A program made the position numbers and the translations under genes. Of a stretch of DNA of 63,447 nt, positions 26,887 to 36,114 are shown in pieces (position 1 is the first letter of the stretch; each line of letters begins with the position of its first letter). The notes under the pieces were generated by a model. That model ran no database searches. It saw nothing but the letters and a program-made list of their open reading frames with translations, and was not told the DNA's origin. The stretch comes from Cutibacterium sp. (lineage in GTDB: Bacteria; Actinomycetota; Actinomycetes; Propionibacteriales; Propionibacteriaceae): assembly GCF_030525615.1 (NCBI RefSeq), contig NZ_JAUNEJ010000008.1, forward strand, positions 1-63,447, given 5' to 3'.

Positions 26887-27902
26887 CCTTCGACGACTCA
26901 CGTCTCGACGCTCCGCTGGACCCGCTGACTGAGGGGGTCTTGCGACATCTGGCGAGTACCGGAGCGCGTATCCGACGCGACTCGGCTGATCTCGACGACG
27001 TGCGCCGAACCGTCAATGAATGGGGACGACCACGAGGAGTTCTTGTCGTCGGCCCGGAAGCCCGCCTGGTGCGCTCGGTTCTGGAACCGGGGTGTCCGGT
27101 GCCACTCGTTGCGTGGGCATTCCAGCGGCTACCGGCATGGGTGGGTCCCCTGGACCTTGTCGTCGTCCTTGACACTGACGGCCAATGTGCTGCGCAGGTG
27201 GCGGAGGCGCGCCGTCGAGGTAGCGCCATCATCTTGGCCTCCACCGAGGACACTGACTCGTGGCGTGTTGCCGGTAACCACGGCACCGCCCGCATTCCGA
27301 TAGCTTCCAAGGACTTCATGTCAGCCGCAGTTGCTGCCCTGTCTGTGCTGGGAGATCTTGGTCTGGGTCCCGCCGTCGATCCCGGTCAGGTTGCCCGCGT
27401 GGCGGACATGGTGGCTGAACTAGCCTCGCCGCACCGCGATCTGGCGGTCAACCAGGCTAAGGACCTGGCCTGTGCCTTGGCCGACGCCGAACCACTGACC
27501 TGGGGCGGATCGGTGTTGGCCGCCCGGGCGTCTCGCCGACTGGCCGAGTGGATGCGCCGGGCTACCGGTCGTATTGCGCTATCGGCTGACGCCGTTGCGC
27601 TGCGTCCCATCATCGAATCTGCACCTCGACGAAATCTCTTCGCCGATCCTGACCTGGACGGCGAACTGCGCCGACCGGTACTTGTCGTCATGGACGACGC
27701 CGAGACCGGACACGAGGCCGTTCGCCACGACTTGGAGCACCTTTGTGCCGTCCACGACGTGACGGTGCGCAGCGTCACTCTGCCGATGGGTATCGATGAA
27801 AGGTCCTCCCCGATGGACCGCTACGTCGCCCTCTTACTGCAGGGAAGTTTCGCCGCCGTCTACCTGGCCCTCGGGCTGGGCCGTCTGGAGGAGATGTCAT
27901 GA
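26883..27902 (+). CDS. SIS-domain protein related to phosphomannose/phosphoglucose isomerases
   Basis: This 339-aa protein looks like the actinobacterial PGI/PMI-like protein encoded near whiB2 and manA in mycobacteria. A first alpha/beta SIS domain (GVLVVGPEARLVRSVL, LDLVVVLDTDGQ) and a second half (LAEWMRRATGRIALSADAV, RPVLVVMDDAET) are visible, but I cannot point to a full set of isomerase catalytic residues. It may interconvert hexose phosphates for mannose supply, or only bind sugar phosphate. GTG 26883 overlaps the previous stop by four bases and its own stop overlaps the CDF gene in ATGA. Confidence 0.68.
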   Translation: MTFDDSRLDAPLDPLTEGVLRHLASTGARIRRDSADLDDVRRTVNEWGRPRGVLVVGPEARLVRSVLEPGCPVPLVAWAFQRLPAWVGPLDLVVVLDTDGQCAAQVAEARRRGSAIILASTEDTDSWRVAGNHGTARIPIASKDFMSAAVAALSVLGDLGLGPAVDPGQVARVADMVAELASPHRDLAVNQAKDLACALADAEPLTWGGSVLAARASRRLAEWMRRATGRIALSADAVALRPIIESAPRRNLFADPDLDGELRRPVLVVMDDAETGHEAVRHDLEHLCAVHDVTVRSVTLPMGIDERSSPMDRYVALLLQGSFAAVYLALGLGRLEEMS

Positions 27903-28936
27903 GTCAGTCTGAAGAAGCTGACGGGTCGAACGAGACCAAGGAACCTGAGAAGCCGAAGAAGGAGGGCGGAGGCCGCAAAGCGATTATCGCTGCCGCCACC
28001 GCCAATCTTGCAATTGCGGCAACGAAAGCTCTGGCATGGGTTCTTACGGGTGCCTCTTCGATGCTTGCTGAGGCCATTCACTCGGTAGCTGACACCACCA
28101 ACCAAATTGTGCTCATGGTGGGTGGCAAGAACTCCCGCAAGAAAGCTGACGAGGACCATCCTTTCGGCTACGAGAGAGCCCGGTATCTTTCCGGCTTCAT
28201 CGTTGCTGTGGTCATTTTCAGTGTGGGTGGACTGTTTGCCCTGTATTCGTCGTACCAGAAGATTCGCGACACTCTGGCTGGCAAGCCTGACGAGCTGCTT
28301 GATTCACAGTGGTGGTGGGTGCCGCTGGTCGTGACCCTCATCTCGGCTTGTGCCGAGGGGGCCAGCCTGCACACCGCTCTCAAGGAAAGCAAACCCGACC
28401 GCGATGGTATGACGATCTTGCAGTACATCCGCAAGGCCAAGGCCCCGGAGCTGCCGGTGGTCATGATGGAAGATTCCGCAGCCGTCATCGGTTTGCTGCT
28501 CGCATTTCTGGGCGTCGGCCTGACCATTCTGACGCACAACCCGATTTTCGACGGTATTGGTTCGGGTTGTATCGGTATCCTGCTGGTCGTCGTCGCAGGG
28601 ATTCTTTCTCGCGAGATGAGATCGTTGCTGGAAGGGGAGTCAGCGACTCCGGAATCTCGCAAGGCCATTCACGATGCGCTCGTGAGCACTAACGGCGTCG
28701 ATTCGGTGATTTACATGAAGACGCTCCACCTGGGGCCTGACACCATCTTGCTGGCTGCCAAGATTGCCGTCGACCCGGGAGATTCGGCCCTCGAGGTGGC
28801 GCGCATTATTGATGATGCCGAGGTAGCTGTCCGTGCCGCTGAGCCGCTTGTCGGCCCGCTCTTCCTCGAACCAGATATTCGATACGGCGATCGCCGTATC
28901 AAGGACAACGAGAAGCGACCGGAGGATGACGTATGA
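27899..28936 (+). CDS. Cation diffusion facilitator family transporter
   Basis: This 345-aa protein has a charged N-terminus and a CDF transmembrane domain: [36 protein letters not shown] contains the helix-2 metal-site aspartate, and [15 protein letters not shown] is a family hallmark. [17 protein letters not shown] (helix 5) follows, and a cytoplasmic domain ends the protein. It resembles the SLC30A9/ZnT9-like subgroup. Members export Zn, Mn or Fe by proton antiport; the metal is not predictable. Four-base overlaps join it to the genes on either side. Confidence 0.88.
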   Translation: MSQSEEADGSNETKEPEKPKKEGGGRKAIIAAATANLAIAATKALAWVLTGASSMLAEAIHSVADTTNQIVLMVGGKNSRKKADEDHPFGYERARYLSGFIVAVVIFSVGGLFALYSSYQKIRDTLAGKPDELLDSQWWWVPLVVTLISACAEGASLHTALKESKPDRDGMTILQYIRKAKAPELPVVMMEDSAAVIGLLLAFLGVGLTILTHNPIFDGIGSGCIGILLVVVAGILSREMRSLLEGESATPESRKAIHDALVSTNGVDSVIYMKTLHLGPDTILLAAKIAVDPGDSALEVARIIDDAEVAVRAAEPLVGPLFLEPDIRYGDRRIKDNEKRPEDDV

Positions 28937-29364
28937 GCAGGTCTGTCACAGTGCTAAATGGCCCGAATCTGGGGCGGTTGGGCCGACGCGAACCACAGAT
29001 CTATGGGACGACGACTCACGATGATCTGGTACTTCGGCTGATTGATTACGGTCGCGAACTTGGCCTCAACGTCGATGTGCGTCAGACCGACTCCGAAGAG
29101 CTGATGATCGCGTGGATCCATGAGGCTGCTGACAAACGCACCCCGGTTGTCATCAATCCCGCAGCCTGGAGCCATTACAACATCGCGATTGCCGATGCTG
29201 TCGCCCAGTTGGAGGCTCCCTGTATCGAGGTACACATTTCCAATATCGCCACCCGGGAAGAGTTCCGTCACCACAGCGTGATCTCGGCATACGTCACCGG
29301 GACAATCGTTGGACTCGGCCTGAGAGGCTACGAGTTGGCTCTCTCCTGGTTGGCGACGTCCTGA
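28933..29364 (+). CDS. aroQ: Type II 3-dehydroquinate dehydratase
   Basis: AroQ dehydrates 3-dehydroquinate to 3-dehydroshikimate in aromatic amino acid synthesis. The 143-aa protein has the standard motifs: [19 protein letters not shown] with the lid arginine and tyrosine, the [16 protein letters not shown] segment, [37 protein letters not shown] with the catalytic histidine, and [13 protein letters not shown]. It is separate from other aro genes but overlaps the CDF gene by four bases. A small CGAA-loop hairpin at 29393-29408 lies downstream. Confidence 0.93.
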   Translation: MSRSVTVLNGPNLGRLGRREPQIYGTTTHDDLVLRLIDYGRELGLNVDVRQTDSEELMIAWIHEAADKRTPVVINPAAWSHYNIAIADAVAQLEAPCIEVHISNIATREEFRHHSVISAYVTGTIVGLGLRGYELALSWLATS

Positions 29365-29416
29365 CGCGGTGTTGTTGAAGGGACCCTCGCGGCGTCGTCG
29401 AAACGACGTGGGATGC

Positions 29417-29659
29417 TTAGCGCTTCATGGACTCGAAAATCTCCTTGCACTCCGGGCAGACAGGGAATTTGTCCGGATTGCGGGAGGGCACCCACACCTT
29501 GCCGCACAGCGCGACGACGGGGGTTCCGTTGACCATGGCGTCGGTGAGTTTGGCCTTCGGAACGTAGTGCGAGAATCTCTCGGCGTCACCATCATCAAAG
29601 GATGGACGAGTCTTCTCCTCGACTGCCGTACTGGAACCTGGTGCCACCTGTGTACTCAT
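29417..29659 (-). CDS. DUF3039-family protein
   Basis: This 80-aa protein matches DUF3039, a conserved actinobacterial family: DAERFSHYVPKAKLTDAMVNGTPVVALCGKVWVPSRNPDKFPVCPECKEI read in short blocks, with C-x(n)-CxxC ligands that probably bind one zinc. Function is unknown. ATG 29659 fits the family length; the frame continues upstream only as antisense of the divergent RDD gene. It is convergent with aroQ. Confidence 0.82.
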   Translation of the reverse strand: MSTQVAPGSSTAVEEKTRPSFDDGDAERFSHYVPKAKLTDAMVNGTPVVALCGKVWVPSRNPDKFPVCPECKEIFESMKR

Positions 29660-29755
29660 GGTCAACCAGTGTACGTGCCTGGCCATGGATGACGCCTGGT
29701 CCAGCTGGAAGCGGACGTAATTAGCTTCAGTGGCTTCACGTGGGAGAATGGACCG

Positions 29756-30556
29756 GTGACGAATGCGACTCCTCCCCCGATGGGCTGGTACCCCGATCCT
29801 GCCGGAAGTGAACAGGAGCGGTATTGGGACGGCGAACGTTGGACCCGCAATCTTCGAAATCCCCCCGAACCCGAACCGGCTGGTCACGTACCTGAGACGC
29901 TGGCCCCGGTGACACGGGTGCCGTCGTCGGCAAGGCAGACGCCCCCTGCGCCACGCCACGCCGGTGCGGACGCGCCTCGTAGCAAATGGGGTACCACCAC
30001 TGACGGTGTGCCCTTGGCTGGGTGGTGGTGGCGTGTTTTGTCGACCGTCATCGATTTTGTCCTGGTGTGGGTCATTGTCGGGATTACTATGCGCGCGAAG
30101 ATCGCCAGCATCATGGACGGTTACCAGACGTTCCTGGAAGACGCGATGCGCAAAGTCAGTGCTGGAGCAAGCCCATCTGACGTCATCACGGCGCAAGCGT
30201 TGGCCGAGGCAGGATTCGTGCTCGACATGACGAATCTGATGGGCGCGGTCATCATTTCGCAGGCCATTTATCAGTTCATCATGCTGGCGGCCTGCGCTGG
30301 CTCGGTGGGCCAGCTGGTCTGTGGGTTGCGCGTCGTGACTATCAACCAGGGCCAGGATCATCGCCGACTGGTGTGGTGGCGTGCCCTGCTTCGTGCTACG
30401 GCTTGGGCGTGCGTGGAGTTCGGTAACCAGGTCATCGTGCTGTTGACCCCGTTCAGTTATTTCATGCCGTTGTGGCAGCGTTCTCGTCAAACCATCCACG
30501 ACGCTATCGCTGGCACCCAGGTGGTTCGTCCGGTTCGCCAGCGTAACGCCGAGTAG
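29756..30556 (+). CDS. RDD-family membrane protein with DUF2510 domain
   Basis: This 266-aa protein starts with a DUF2510 motif (MGWYPDPAGSEQERYWDGERW), followed by a Pro/Ala-rich linker and an RDD domain with about three transmembrane helices: WWRVLSTVIDFVLVWVIVG carries the R-D pair, AIYQFIMLAACAGSVGQLVCGL the next helix, and RQTIHDAIAGTQVV the closing aspartate. RDD proteins are poorly understood; some act in ion exchange or membrane stress. GTG 29756 directly precedes the domain. Confidence 0.8.
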   Translation: MTNATPPPMGWYPDPAGSEQERYWDGERWTRNLRNPPEPEPAGHVPETLAPVTRVPSSARQTPPAPRHAGADAPRSKWGTTTDGVPLAGWWWRVLSTVIDFVLVWVIVGITMRAKIASIMDGYQTFLEDAMRKVSAGASPSDVITAQALAEAGFVLDMTNLMGAVIISQAIYQFIMLAACAGSVGQLVCGLRVVTINQGQDHRRLVWWRALLRATAWACVEFGNQVIVLLTPFSYFMPLWQRSRQTIHDAIAGTQVVRPVRQRNAE

Positions 30557-30638
30557 ATTTTCGTTCCGGCTGGGCGATGAGGTCGTCCCCGCTACTTGTC
30601 CGTATCAATCCCGCCCTGCGGGGCGCCGAAAGGCCGTC

Positions 30639-32747
30639 ATGTCTTTGACAGATCCCCACCTGACGACCCTGGCCGATCATTTCGGTATCTCTCGTGCCTA
30701 TCACGATTGGAAGGGTCAGTACACCGAGGTTGAGGAGGCGACCATCATCGCCGTCCTTGCCGGTTTGGGTGTCGATGCGTCGACCCCGGAATTGGCCGAG
30801 AGGGCGTGTCAGGAGGTTGTCGACCAGGCTTGGCGTCGTGTCCTTCCGGGCATTGTCGTGTTACGCCAGGGACAGGAAGGACGTGTCGACGTCCACGTCA
30901 GTGCCGGAGAATGGGTCGAGGTTCATATCGTCAGTGAGGACGGCCACCGCAGAGAGTGCTGGCAGGTCGACAATTGGAACCCGGATCGCCAGGTTGAGGG
31001 ACGCTGGATCGGTGAGGCCACCTTTGGTATTCCTGCTGACCTTCCGCTGGGATACCACACCATCGTCGCGACGACGGCGGAACATCGCGCGACCTCCACC
31101 TTGGTCGTCTCTCCGAATTGGCTCGGTCTGCCCAGATCGATGGGCTCCTCTCGAATTTGGGGCCACGCAGTGCAGCTGTATTCGACCCGCTCCCGTGCGT
31201 CGTGGGGGATGGGTGATCTCGCAGACCTGGCGGATCTGTCTACCTGGTCGGCGACTCAGGGTGCGGACTACGTGCTCGTCAATCCACTGCACACCGGCCA
31301 GGTCGTCTCCCCGATCGAGCCATCACCGTATTTGCCCTGCAGTCGTCTGTTCCTCAACCCGCTGTACGTGCGTCCCGAGGTCATCCCCGAATTCGCAGAT
31401 CTCGACTCCTACGAGCGTTCCAAGGCTCGCTCTGCCCAGGTTCACGCCGCAGCAGCCATTGAAACCATCGATCGTGACCGCTCTTGGGACTCCAAACTGC
31501 CGGTGCTTGAGGCTATCCATGCCCTCGGCCTGGCGGGGTCGCGAAAGCTGTCCTATATGGCTTTCCGCAGGTTGCGCGGCACCTGTCTGGTTGATTTGGC
31601 CACATGGTGTGCGCTAACCGAGGTTTACGGCAATAACTGGCATGAGTGGCCCGAAGAGCTTCAGCGTCCTGGCACCGAGGCCGTCTCGCAATTCGTGTGC
31701 GCCCACGAGGATCGCGTTGACTTCTTCATGTGGCTGCAATGGATTGCTGACCAACAGCTGTCAGCTGCCCAGTCGGCTGGACGTGACGCAGGGATGTCCG
31801 TGGGCCTGGTGTGTGACATGGCTGTTGGGGTCTCTGGGGCCGGAGCTGACGCGTGGATGCTTGGGAAGCTGTTTGCCGATGGTGTCTCTGTCGGCTCCCC
31901 GCCTGACGCTTTCAACCAGACTGGTCAGGAGTGGGGCCAGCCACCGATGCGCCCGGACATACTGGCCGACATGGCCTATCAGCCTTTCCGCGACATGGTT
32001 CGGGCCGCCCTGCGCCATGCGGGCGGCATTCGTATTGACCACATTCTCGGCTTATTCCGGCTGTGGTGGGTTCCAGCCGGTCTCGGTCCGCGCATGGGTA
32101 CCTACATCCGCTACGACCACGAAGCCATGGTCGGCATTCTGGCCTTGGAGGCCTACCGGGCAGGCGCCCTCGTCGTGGGTGAAGATCTTGGCACCCTGGA
32201 ACCGTGGGTGCGCACCTACTTGCGCGAGCGCGGGATCATGGGAACTTCGGTGCTGTGGTTCGAGAACGGGGATGACGGTCGTCCTTTGCCTCCCGAGCTG
32301 TGGCGCGAGTACGCCATGAGCTCGGTGACTACTCACGACCTGCCGCCCACCACCGGATACTTGGCTGGTGACCATATCGAGGTGCGCAGCGAACTTGGAC
32401 TGCTGACGGAATCCTTGGAGCACGAGCGGGCCGAGGCAGCCCAGCAGACGGAAACTTGGATCAGCATCCTGCGGGAGCGCGGCGTGCTTGTGGGGGATAA
32501 GCCTTCGGAAGAAGACATCGTGTTAGCCATGCACCGTCTGCTCACTCAGACGCCCTCGAAGGTACTCAACGCCACCCTCACCGACGCCGTGGGGGATCGG
32601 CGTACCCAAAATCTGCCCGGTACCACCAATGAGTACCCAAACTGGCGAGTCCCGCTCAGTCATCCGGACGGCTCACCCATGTGGCTTGAGGAGGTCTTCT
32701 CCGATGAGAGAGCGGCGCGACTGTCTGCCGTCATGAACGAGACGTGA
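30639..32747 (+). CDS. malQ: 4-alpha-glucanotransferase (amylomaltase)
   Basis: MalQ transfers alpha-1,4-glucan segments between maltodextrins. This 702-aa GH77 enzyme has the actinobacterial N-terminal extension (about 130 residues) before the TIM barrel. Landmarks are ASWGMGDLADLADLSTW, YVLVNPLHTG, PYLPCSRLFLNPLYV, GLVCDMAVGVSG, SVGSPPDAFNQTGQEWGQPP, GIRIDHILGLFRLWW (nucleophile aspartate), VVGEDLGTLEPWV (acid/base glutamate) and SSVTTHDLPPT. It is probably used in glycogen or maltodextrin turnover. It is isolated, with a terminator behind it. Confidence 0.93.
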   Translation: MSLTDPHLTTLADHFGISRAYHDWKGQYTEVEEATIIAVLAGLGVDASTPELAERACQEVVDQAWRRVLPGIVVLRQGQEGRVDVHVSAGEWVEVHIVSEDGHRRECWQVDNWNPDRQVEGRWIGEATFGIPADLPLGYHTIVATTAEHRATSTLVVSPNWLGLPRSMGSSRIWGHAVQLYSTRSRASWGMGDLADLADLSTWSATQGADYVLVNPLHTGQVVSPIEPSPYLPCSRLFLNPLYVRPEVIPEFADLDSYERSKARSAQVHAAAAIETIDRDRSWDSKLPVLEAIHALGLAGSRKLSYMAFRRLRGTCLVDLATWCALTEVYGNNWHEWPEELQRPGTEAVSQFVCAHEDRVDFFMWLQWIADQQLSAAQSAGRDAGMSVGLVCDMAVGVSGAGADAWMLGKLFADGVSVGSPPDAFNQTGQEWGQPPMRPDILADMAYQPFRDMVRAALRHAGGIRIDHILGLFRLWWVPAGLGPRMGTYIRYDHEAMVGILALEAYRAGALVVGEDLGTLEPWVRTYLRERGIMGTSVLWFENGDDGRPLPPELWREYAMSSVTTHDLPPTTGYLAGDHIEVRSELGLLTESLEHERAEAAQQTETWISILRERGVLVGDKPSEEDIVLAMHRLLTQTPSKVLNATLTDAVGDRRTQNLPGTTNEYPNWRVPLSHPDGSPMWLEEVFSDERAARLSAVMNET

Positions 32748-32773
32748 TGTGCTGAAAGACACGTATAAAAACG

Positions 32774-32803
32774 GGGGTCCGGTACCTGACGGCACCGGAC
32801 CCC
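32774..32803. terminator. Bidirectional terminator between malQ and hup
   Basis: ggggtccggt and accggacccc form a perfect 10-bp stem with a 10-base loop. On the minus strand the stem is followed by CGTTTTT, a good intrinsic terminator for hup. On the plus strand it lies 26 bases after malQ. Confidence 0.85.
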
Positions 32804-32824
32804 TACAGGTCAACAACCCGAGTC

Positions 32825-33100
32825 TCAGTCGGCAACAGCCTTCTTAAGGGTGCTGGAGGCCGAGATCTTGACGGCCTTGTGAGCCGGGATGGTCATGGAC
32901 TCGCCGGTGCGGGGATTGCGGCCATTGCGCGCGGGACGCTCGACGGCCTCGGCGGTGAACAGACCAGGAAGCTGCACCTTGTCGCCCTGTGCCAGGGCGT
33001 TGGTGATGACGTCGGTGAGAGCCTTGACGGCCTCGTTGGTCTGGGCCTCAGTGAGCGAGGCCTGCTTAGCGACGGCCTTGATGAGCTCGGACTTGGTCAT
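32825..33100 (-). CDS. hup: HU-family DNA-binding protein
   Basis: This 91-aa nucleoid protein opens with TKSELIKAVAKQASLTEAQT and has the HU signature around GLFTAEAVERPARNGRNPRTGE, the beta-arm that bends DNA, and the IPAHKAVKISASSTLK end. It lacks the long Lys/Ala-rich tail of mycobacterial HupB, so it is the short HU type. GGAG lies close upstream of ATG 33100, and a T-tailed hairpin terminates the gene. Confidence 0.93.
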   Translation of the reverse strand: MTKSELIKAVAKQASLTEAQTNEAVKALTDVITNALAQGDKVQLPGLFTAEAVERPARNGRNPRTGESMTIPAHKAVKISASSTLKKAVAD

Positions 33101-33295
33101 GGGGTCTCCTCAGATGGACTATGTTCGGTTATCGGCTTCTTACCGTTTCCCTCATAAAAAACATTACCGGGTGTCGGTCCTCAGTCAAGCCCAAATGCGC
33201 TTCAACAGCGGGGTTTCCGGCCATTTCGAGGCAGTGTTTACCTGATTGCCACATCTGGAGTAGTCGAGGCAGCTTGCTGGGCCAATGAAGAATAC

Positions 33296-34636
33296 TTAGG
33301 ACAGGGAAGCACCCAGAACGGTATCAGCACCGTCATCTCCCTGCTTCACCATGATGGTCGGAATGGCTTGGTCACCACGAGAAATACGTCGTCCAGAGAC
33401 GGGTAGCTCTGCAATGGCAGCTTGGTGACGCTTGCGCGCGGTCTCCAAAGGCTCGCGTCCCACGACCTCACCGTCGACAACGAGAGGGACGATGAGGTTA
33501 CGGTCATGACCTTCAGTACCGGGCTGTTGTCCAACTGCGACAACCTCGGCGGTGGCAATCCCGTCCGAACCAATGCGTCGCACCGCGTATTTGCGTCCGC
33601 CCACGGTGTTCTTGTGAGACGACCGCTTGGCCACCGGTAGCAGCTCTGCGTCCGGGGCGTTCGATGTCGCCCGGGCCACCAGCTTGTAGACGAAGGAGCA
33701 GGTCGGCGCTCCCGAGCCGGTCACGAGGGAGGTGCCGACGCCGAAACCATCGACGGGGGCGCCGCGCAGTGCGGCAATCTGCCATTCGTCCAGGTCACTG
33801 GTGACGATGACGCGGGTGTGGGTGGCTCCAAGGTCATCGAGCAGATCACGGACTTGACGGGCCACGATTGACAGGTCACCGGAGTCGATACGCACCGCGC
33901 CAAGACGTCCCTCCGTGAGCCGGACAGCGGTGCGGACGGCGTTCTCAATGTCGTAGGTGTCGACCAGCAGAGTCGTCTTTTCGCCGTACGCAGCCAGTTG
34001 AGCGCGGAAGGCGTCTTCCTCGGTGTCATGAAGGAGGGTAAAGGCGTGGGCGGCGGTGCCGGAGGTCGGGACGCCATAGCGAATCCCGGCAGCGAGGTTG
34101 GAGGTTGGGCCGAATCCAGCGATCCAGGCGGCGCGAGCGGCAGCGACGGCGGACTCCTCGTGGGTGCGCCGAGAACCCATCTCGATAATGGAGCGGCCCT
34201 CGGCCATCATGACCATCCGCGAGGCCGCCGAGGCGATCGCCGAATCATGGTTGTAAATGCTCAGCAGCAGGGTTTCGAGCACGCAGGCTTCCGCGAAGGT
34301 GCCCTCGACTGTCAGCAGCGGGGACCCGGGGAAGTAAAGATCTCCTTCAGCGTATCCGTAGATGGACCCGGTAAAACGGTAGTTCGACAGCCACTCAGCC
34401 ATGTGCGGGCCGACGACCCCGGTCTTCTCCAGGAAACAGACTTCTTCATCAGTGAACTGGAAGTCTTCCACCGCGTCGAGGACTCGCCCGGTGCCAGCGA
34501 CAACGCCGTAGCGACGTCCTTCGGGCAGACGGCGCGGGAACAACTCGAAGACGCAACGACGGTCAGCGGTTCCTGAAGCCATGGCAGCCTCGACCATGGT
34601 CAGCTCGTAATGGTCGGTGAACAATGCGGTCGACAT
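33296..34636 (-). CDS. pncB: Nicotinate phosphoribosyltransferase
   Basis: PncB makes nicotinate mononucleotide from nicotinate and PRPP with ATP hydrolysis, the salvage entry to NAD. The 446-aa protein shows FTDHYELTMVEAA, FPRRLPEGRRYGVVAG, IEMGSRRTHEESA with the autophosphorylated-histidine region, VDTYDIENAVRTAV, VRIDSGDL, VTSDLDEW and GFGVGTSLVTG. ATG 34636 gives the normal start. It is divergent from clpS, an order also known from mycobacteria (pncB1-clpS). Confidence 0.92.
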   Translation of the reverse strand: MSTALFTDHYELTMVEAAMASGTADRRCVFELFPRRLPEGRRYGVVAGTGRVLDAVEDFQFTDEEVCFLEKTGVVGPHMAEWLSNYRFTGSIYGYAEGDLYFPGSPLLTVEGTFAEACVLETLLLSIYNHDSAIASAASRMVMMAEGRSIIEMGSRRTHEESAVAAARAAWIAGFGPTSNLAAGIRYGVPTSGTAAHAFTLLHDTEEDAFRAQLAAYGEKTTLLVDTYDIENAVRTAVRLTEGRLGAVRIDSGDLSIVARQVRDLLDDLGATHTRVIVTSDLDEWQIAALRGAPVDGFGVGTSLVTGSGAPTCSFVYKLVARATSNAPDAELLPVAKRSSHKNTVGGRKYAVRRIGSDGIATAEVVAVGQQPGTEGHDRNLIVPLVVDGEVVGREPLETARKRHQAAIAELPVSGRRISRGDQAIPTIMVKQGDDGADTVLGASLS

Positions 34637-34711
34637 GGGCCACAGTTTACGAGGATCGAGCGTTCCTGTCGGTGCGGTTCGAGTGTCTGCGACGGGTGCC
34701 AAAATGGACCT

Positions 34712-35005
34712 ATGTCTGTAGCCACTGCGGAACCCATTGCACAGACCGACCGTCTCACTGATGAGCAATCCACATGGACGACAGTCGTCTGGGACGACCC
34801 GGTGAACCTCATGGACTACGTGACGTTGGTGTTCATGAGGTATTTCGGTTATCCCCGGCAGAAAGCGGCGCAACTCATGATTCAAGTCCACAACCATGGT
34901 CGGGCGACGGTGGCCGAGGGGTCCAAGGAGGAGATGGAGACTGCGGTACACGCTATGCACAGTTACGGGCTACAGGCGTCAGTCGAAAAGGGCGGACAGG
35001 AATGA
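34712..35005 (+). CDS. clpS: ATP-dependent Clp protease adaptor ClpS
   Basis: ClpS recognises N-end-rule substrates and delivers them to ClpC/ClpA with ClpP. The 97-aa protein has a flexible N-terminal tail, then WTTVVWDDPVNLMDYVTLVFMRYF with the substrate-pocket residues, AAQLMIQVHNHGRATVAEGSKEEME, and the last helix. ATG 34712 fits. Its stop overlaps the start of the DUF2017 gene by four bases. Confidence 0.92.
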   Translation: MSVATAEPIAQTDRLTDEQSTWTTVVWDDPVNLMDYVTLVFMRYFGYPRQKAAQLMIQVHNHGRATVAEGSKEEMETAVHAMHSYGLQASVEKGGQE

Positions 35006-35562
35006 ACATTGCGGGCACTCGGAACCGGTGGGTCTGGTACTTGGAACCTCGCGAGATCGTCGGGATCGAGATTGCTCTGAGCTACTACGTCGAGGCGTTG
35101 TCCCAGTTGCGTGTCACTCCCGCTCGTCCCACCTGTCAGACAGATCCTTTTGCGTTGTGGGAGAGACAGTTTTCCGGCCCTCAGGAGGACGACGAGGTAC
35201 GCCGGGCCATCCTGCCGAATGCCTACCGCGACGACGAACTCGCTGACGCCCAGTTCCATGACAGCCATGACGCCGAGGAGGTCGCTGCCCGGTGGGAAGA
35301 CGCCCAGGAATTGCAGACTGATCTGGAGACTCTGCACCAAACTGGCTGTATCTCCATGAATCCCGAGGTGACGCAAAGGTGGCTTCGCACTGTCAATGCG
35401 CTGCGAGGGATGATGGCAGCCAGGCTGGCAATAACCGATCAGATCAGCGCCGACGAAGTCGCCAGGGCTGCTCGAGAGAAGCCTGACGCCCAAGAAGAGT
35501 GCGTCTACGAATGGCTTGGATTTGTTGTTGAGATACTCGTCGAGGTCGAGTTGTCTGAGTGA
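35002..35562 (+). CDS. DUF2017-family protein
   Basis: This 186-aa protein belongs to DUF2017, which follows clpS in many actinobacteria. It is acidic and helical, with FALWERQFSGPQEDDEVRRAILPNAYRDDELADAQF and LRTVNALRGMMAARLAI typical of the family. Function is unknown; the fixed position after clpS suggests a link to regulated proteolysis. The ATG overlaps the clpS stop. It is convergent with the Nfu-type gene. Confidence 0.82.
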   Translation: MNIAGTRNRWVWYLEPREIVGIEIALSYYVEALSQLRVTPARPTCQTDPFALWERQFSGPQEDDEVRRAILPNAYRDDELADAQFHDSHDAEEVAARWEDAQELQTDLETLHQTGCISMNPEVTQRWLRTVNALRGMMAARLAITDQISADEVARAAREKPDAQEECVYEWLGFVVEILVEVELSE

Positions 35563-35571
35563 GCCTGAGCC

Positions 35572-36114
35572 TCAGACCTCGTGTACGGTGACGGGCGCGC
35601 GTAACCGCAAGCTGAGCTGTCGTTCCAGTCGCTGGCGCATAGTGATGACGGCTGCCGGACATCCCCGGCAAGCACCTTTCATAGCCACCCCAACGGTGTG
35701 CTGTCCGTCGTGGACTGTGACATCGACCAGCTCGATCGACCCGCCGTGCATAGCAGCCACGTCGCCTACGGGTCCAGTGATGAGTTCGTCAGCGCAGCGC
35801 CTCAGGGTCTCAACCTCGTCAAGGGGCTGAGCATCGGGTCCGCCTACCCAATCGTCAGTACGCTCTAAGGCGACTGTCAGCGCCGTCCGGAACTCGGCGC
35901 CGATGTGTGACCAGCTGTCATCAAGGGCAGTGGCAATGATGGCACCAACCGTCGCCTCGACTCGTACCCGACCTAGGAAGTTATCAAGACCGGGTGCGCT
36001 CACCAACTCCCCGGCGAAGGGCAGCGCCACCCCGGACACCACCCAGCGCAGGGTTGCGGGGTCCGAGGTGGCTTCTGGATGTACTGCCGTGGAAGGGCGA
36101 GAGGCAAGTTTCAT
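35572..36114 (-). CDS. NifU C-terminal (Nfu) domain protein in the feo operon
   Basis: This 180-aa protein has a C-terminal Nfu domain (about 105-180): AMHGGSIELVDVTVHDGQ and MKGACRGCPAAVITM with the CxxC that holds a bridging iron-sulfur cluster. The N-terminal half (SGVALPFAGELVSAPGLDNFLGR) is not a domain I recognise. ATG 36114 shares its A with the feoB stop (TGATG), so the two are translationally coupled. It may carry Fe-S clusters, or sense iron for FeoB in place of the absent FeoC; both are inferences. Confidence 0.82.
   Translation of the reverse strand: MKLASRPSTAVHPEATSDPATLRWVVSGVALPFAGELVSAPGLDNFLGRVRVEATVGAIIATALDDSWSHIGAEFRTALTVALERTDDWVGGPDAQPLDEVETLRRCADELITGPVGDVAAMHGGSIELVDVTVHDGQHTVGVAMKGACRGCPAAVITMRQRLERQLSLRLRAPVTVHEV

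Noticed and set aside
29660..30499. N-terminal extension of the DUF3039 frame
   Set aside because: The extension lies antisense to the RDD gene; the family protein begins at 29659.
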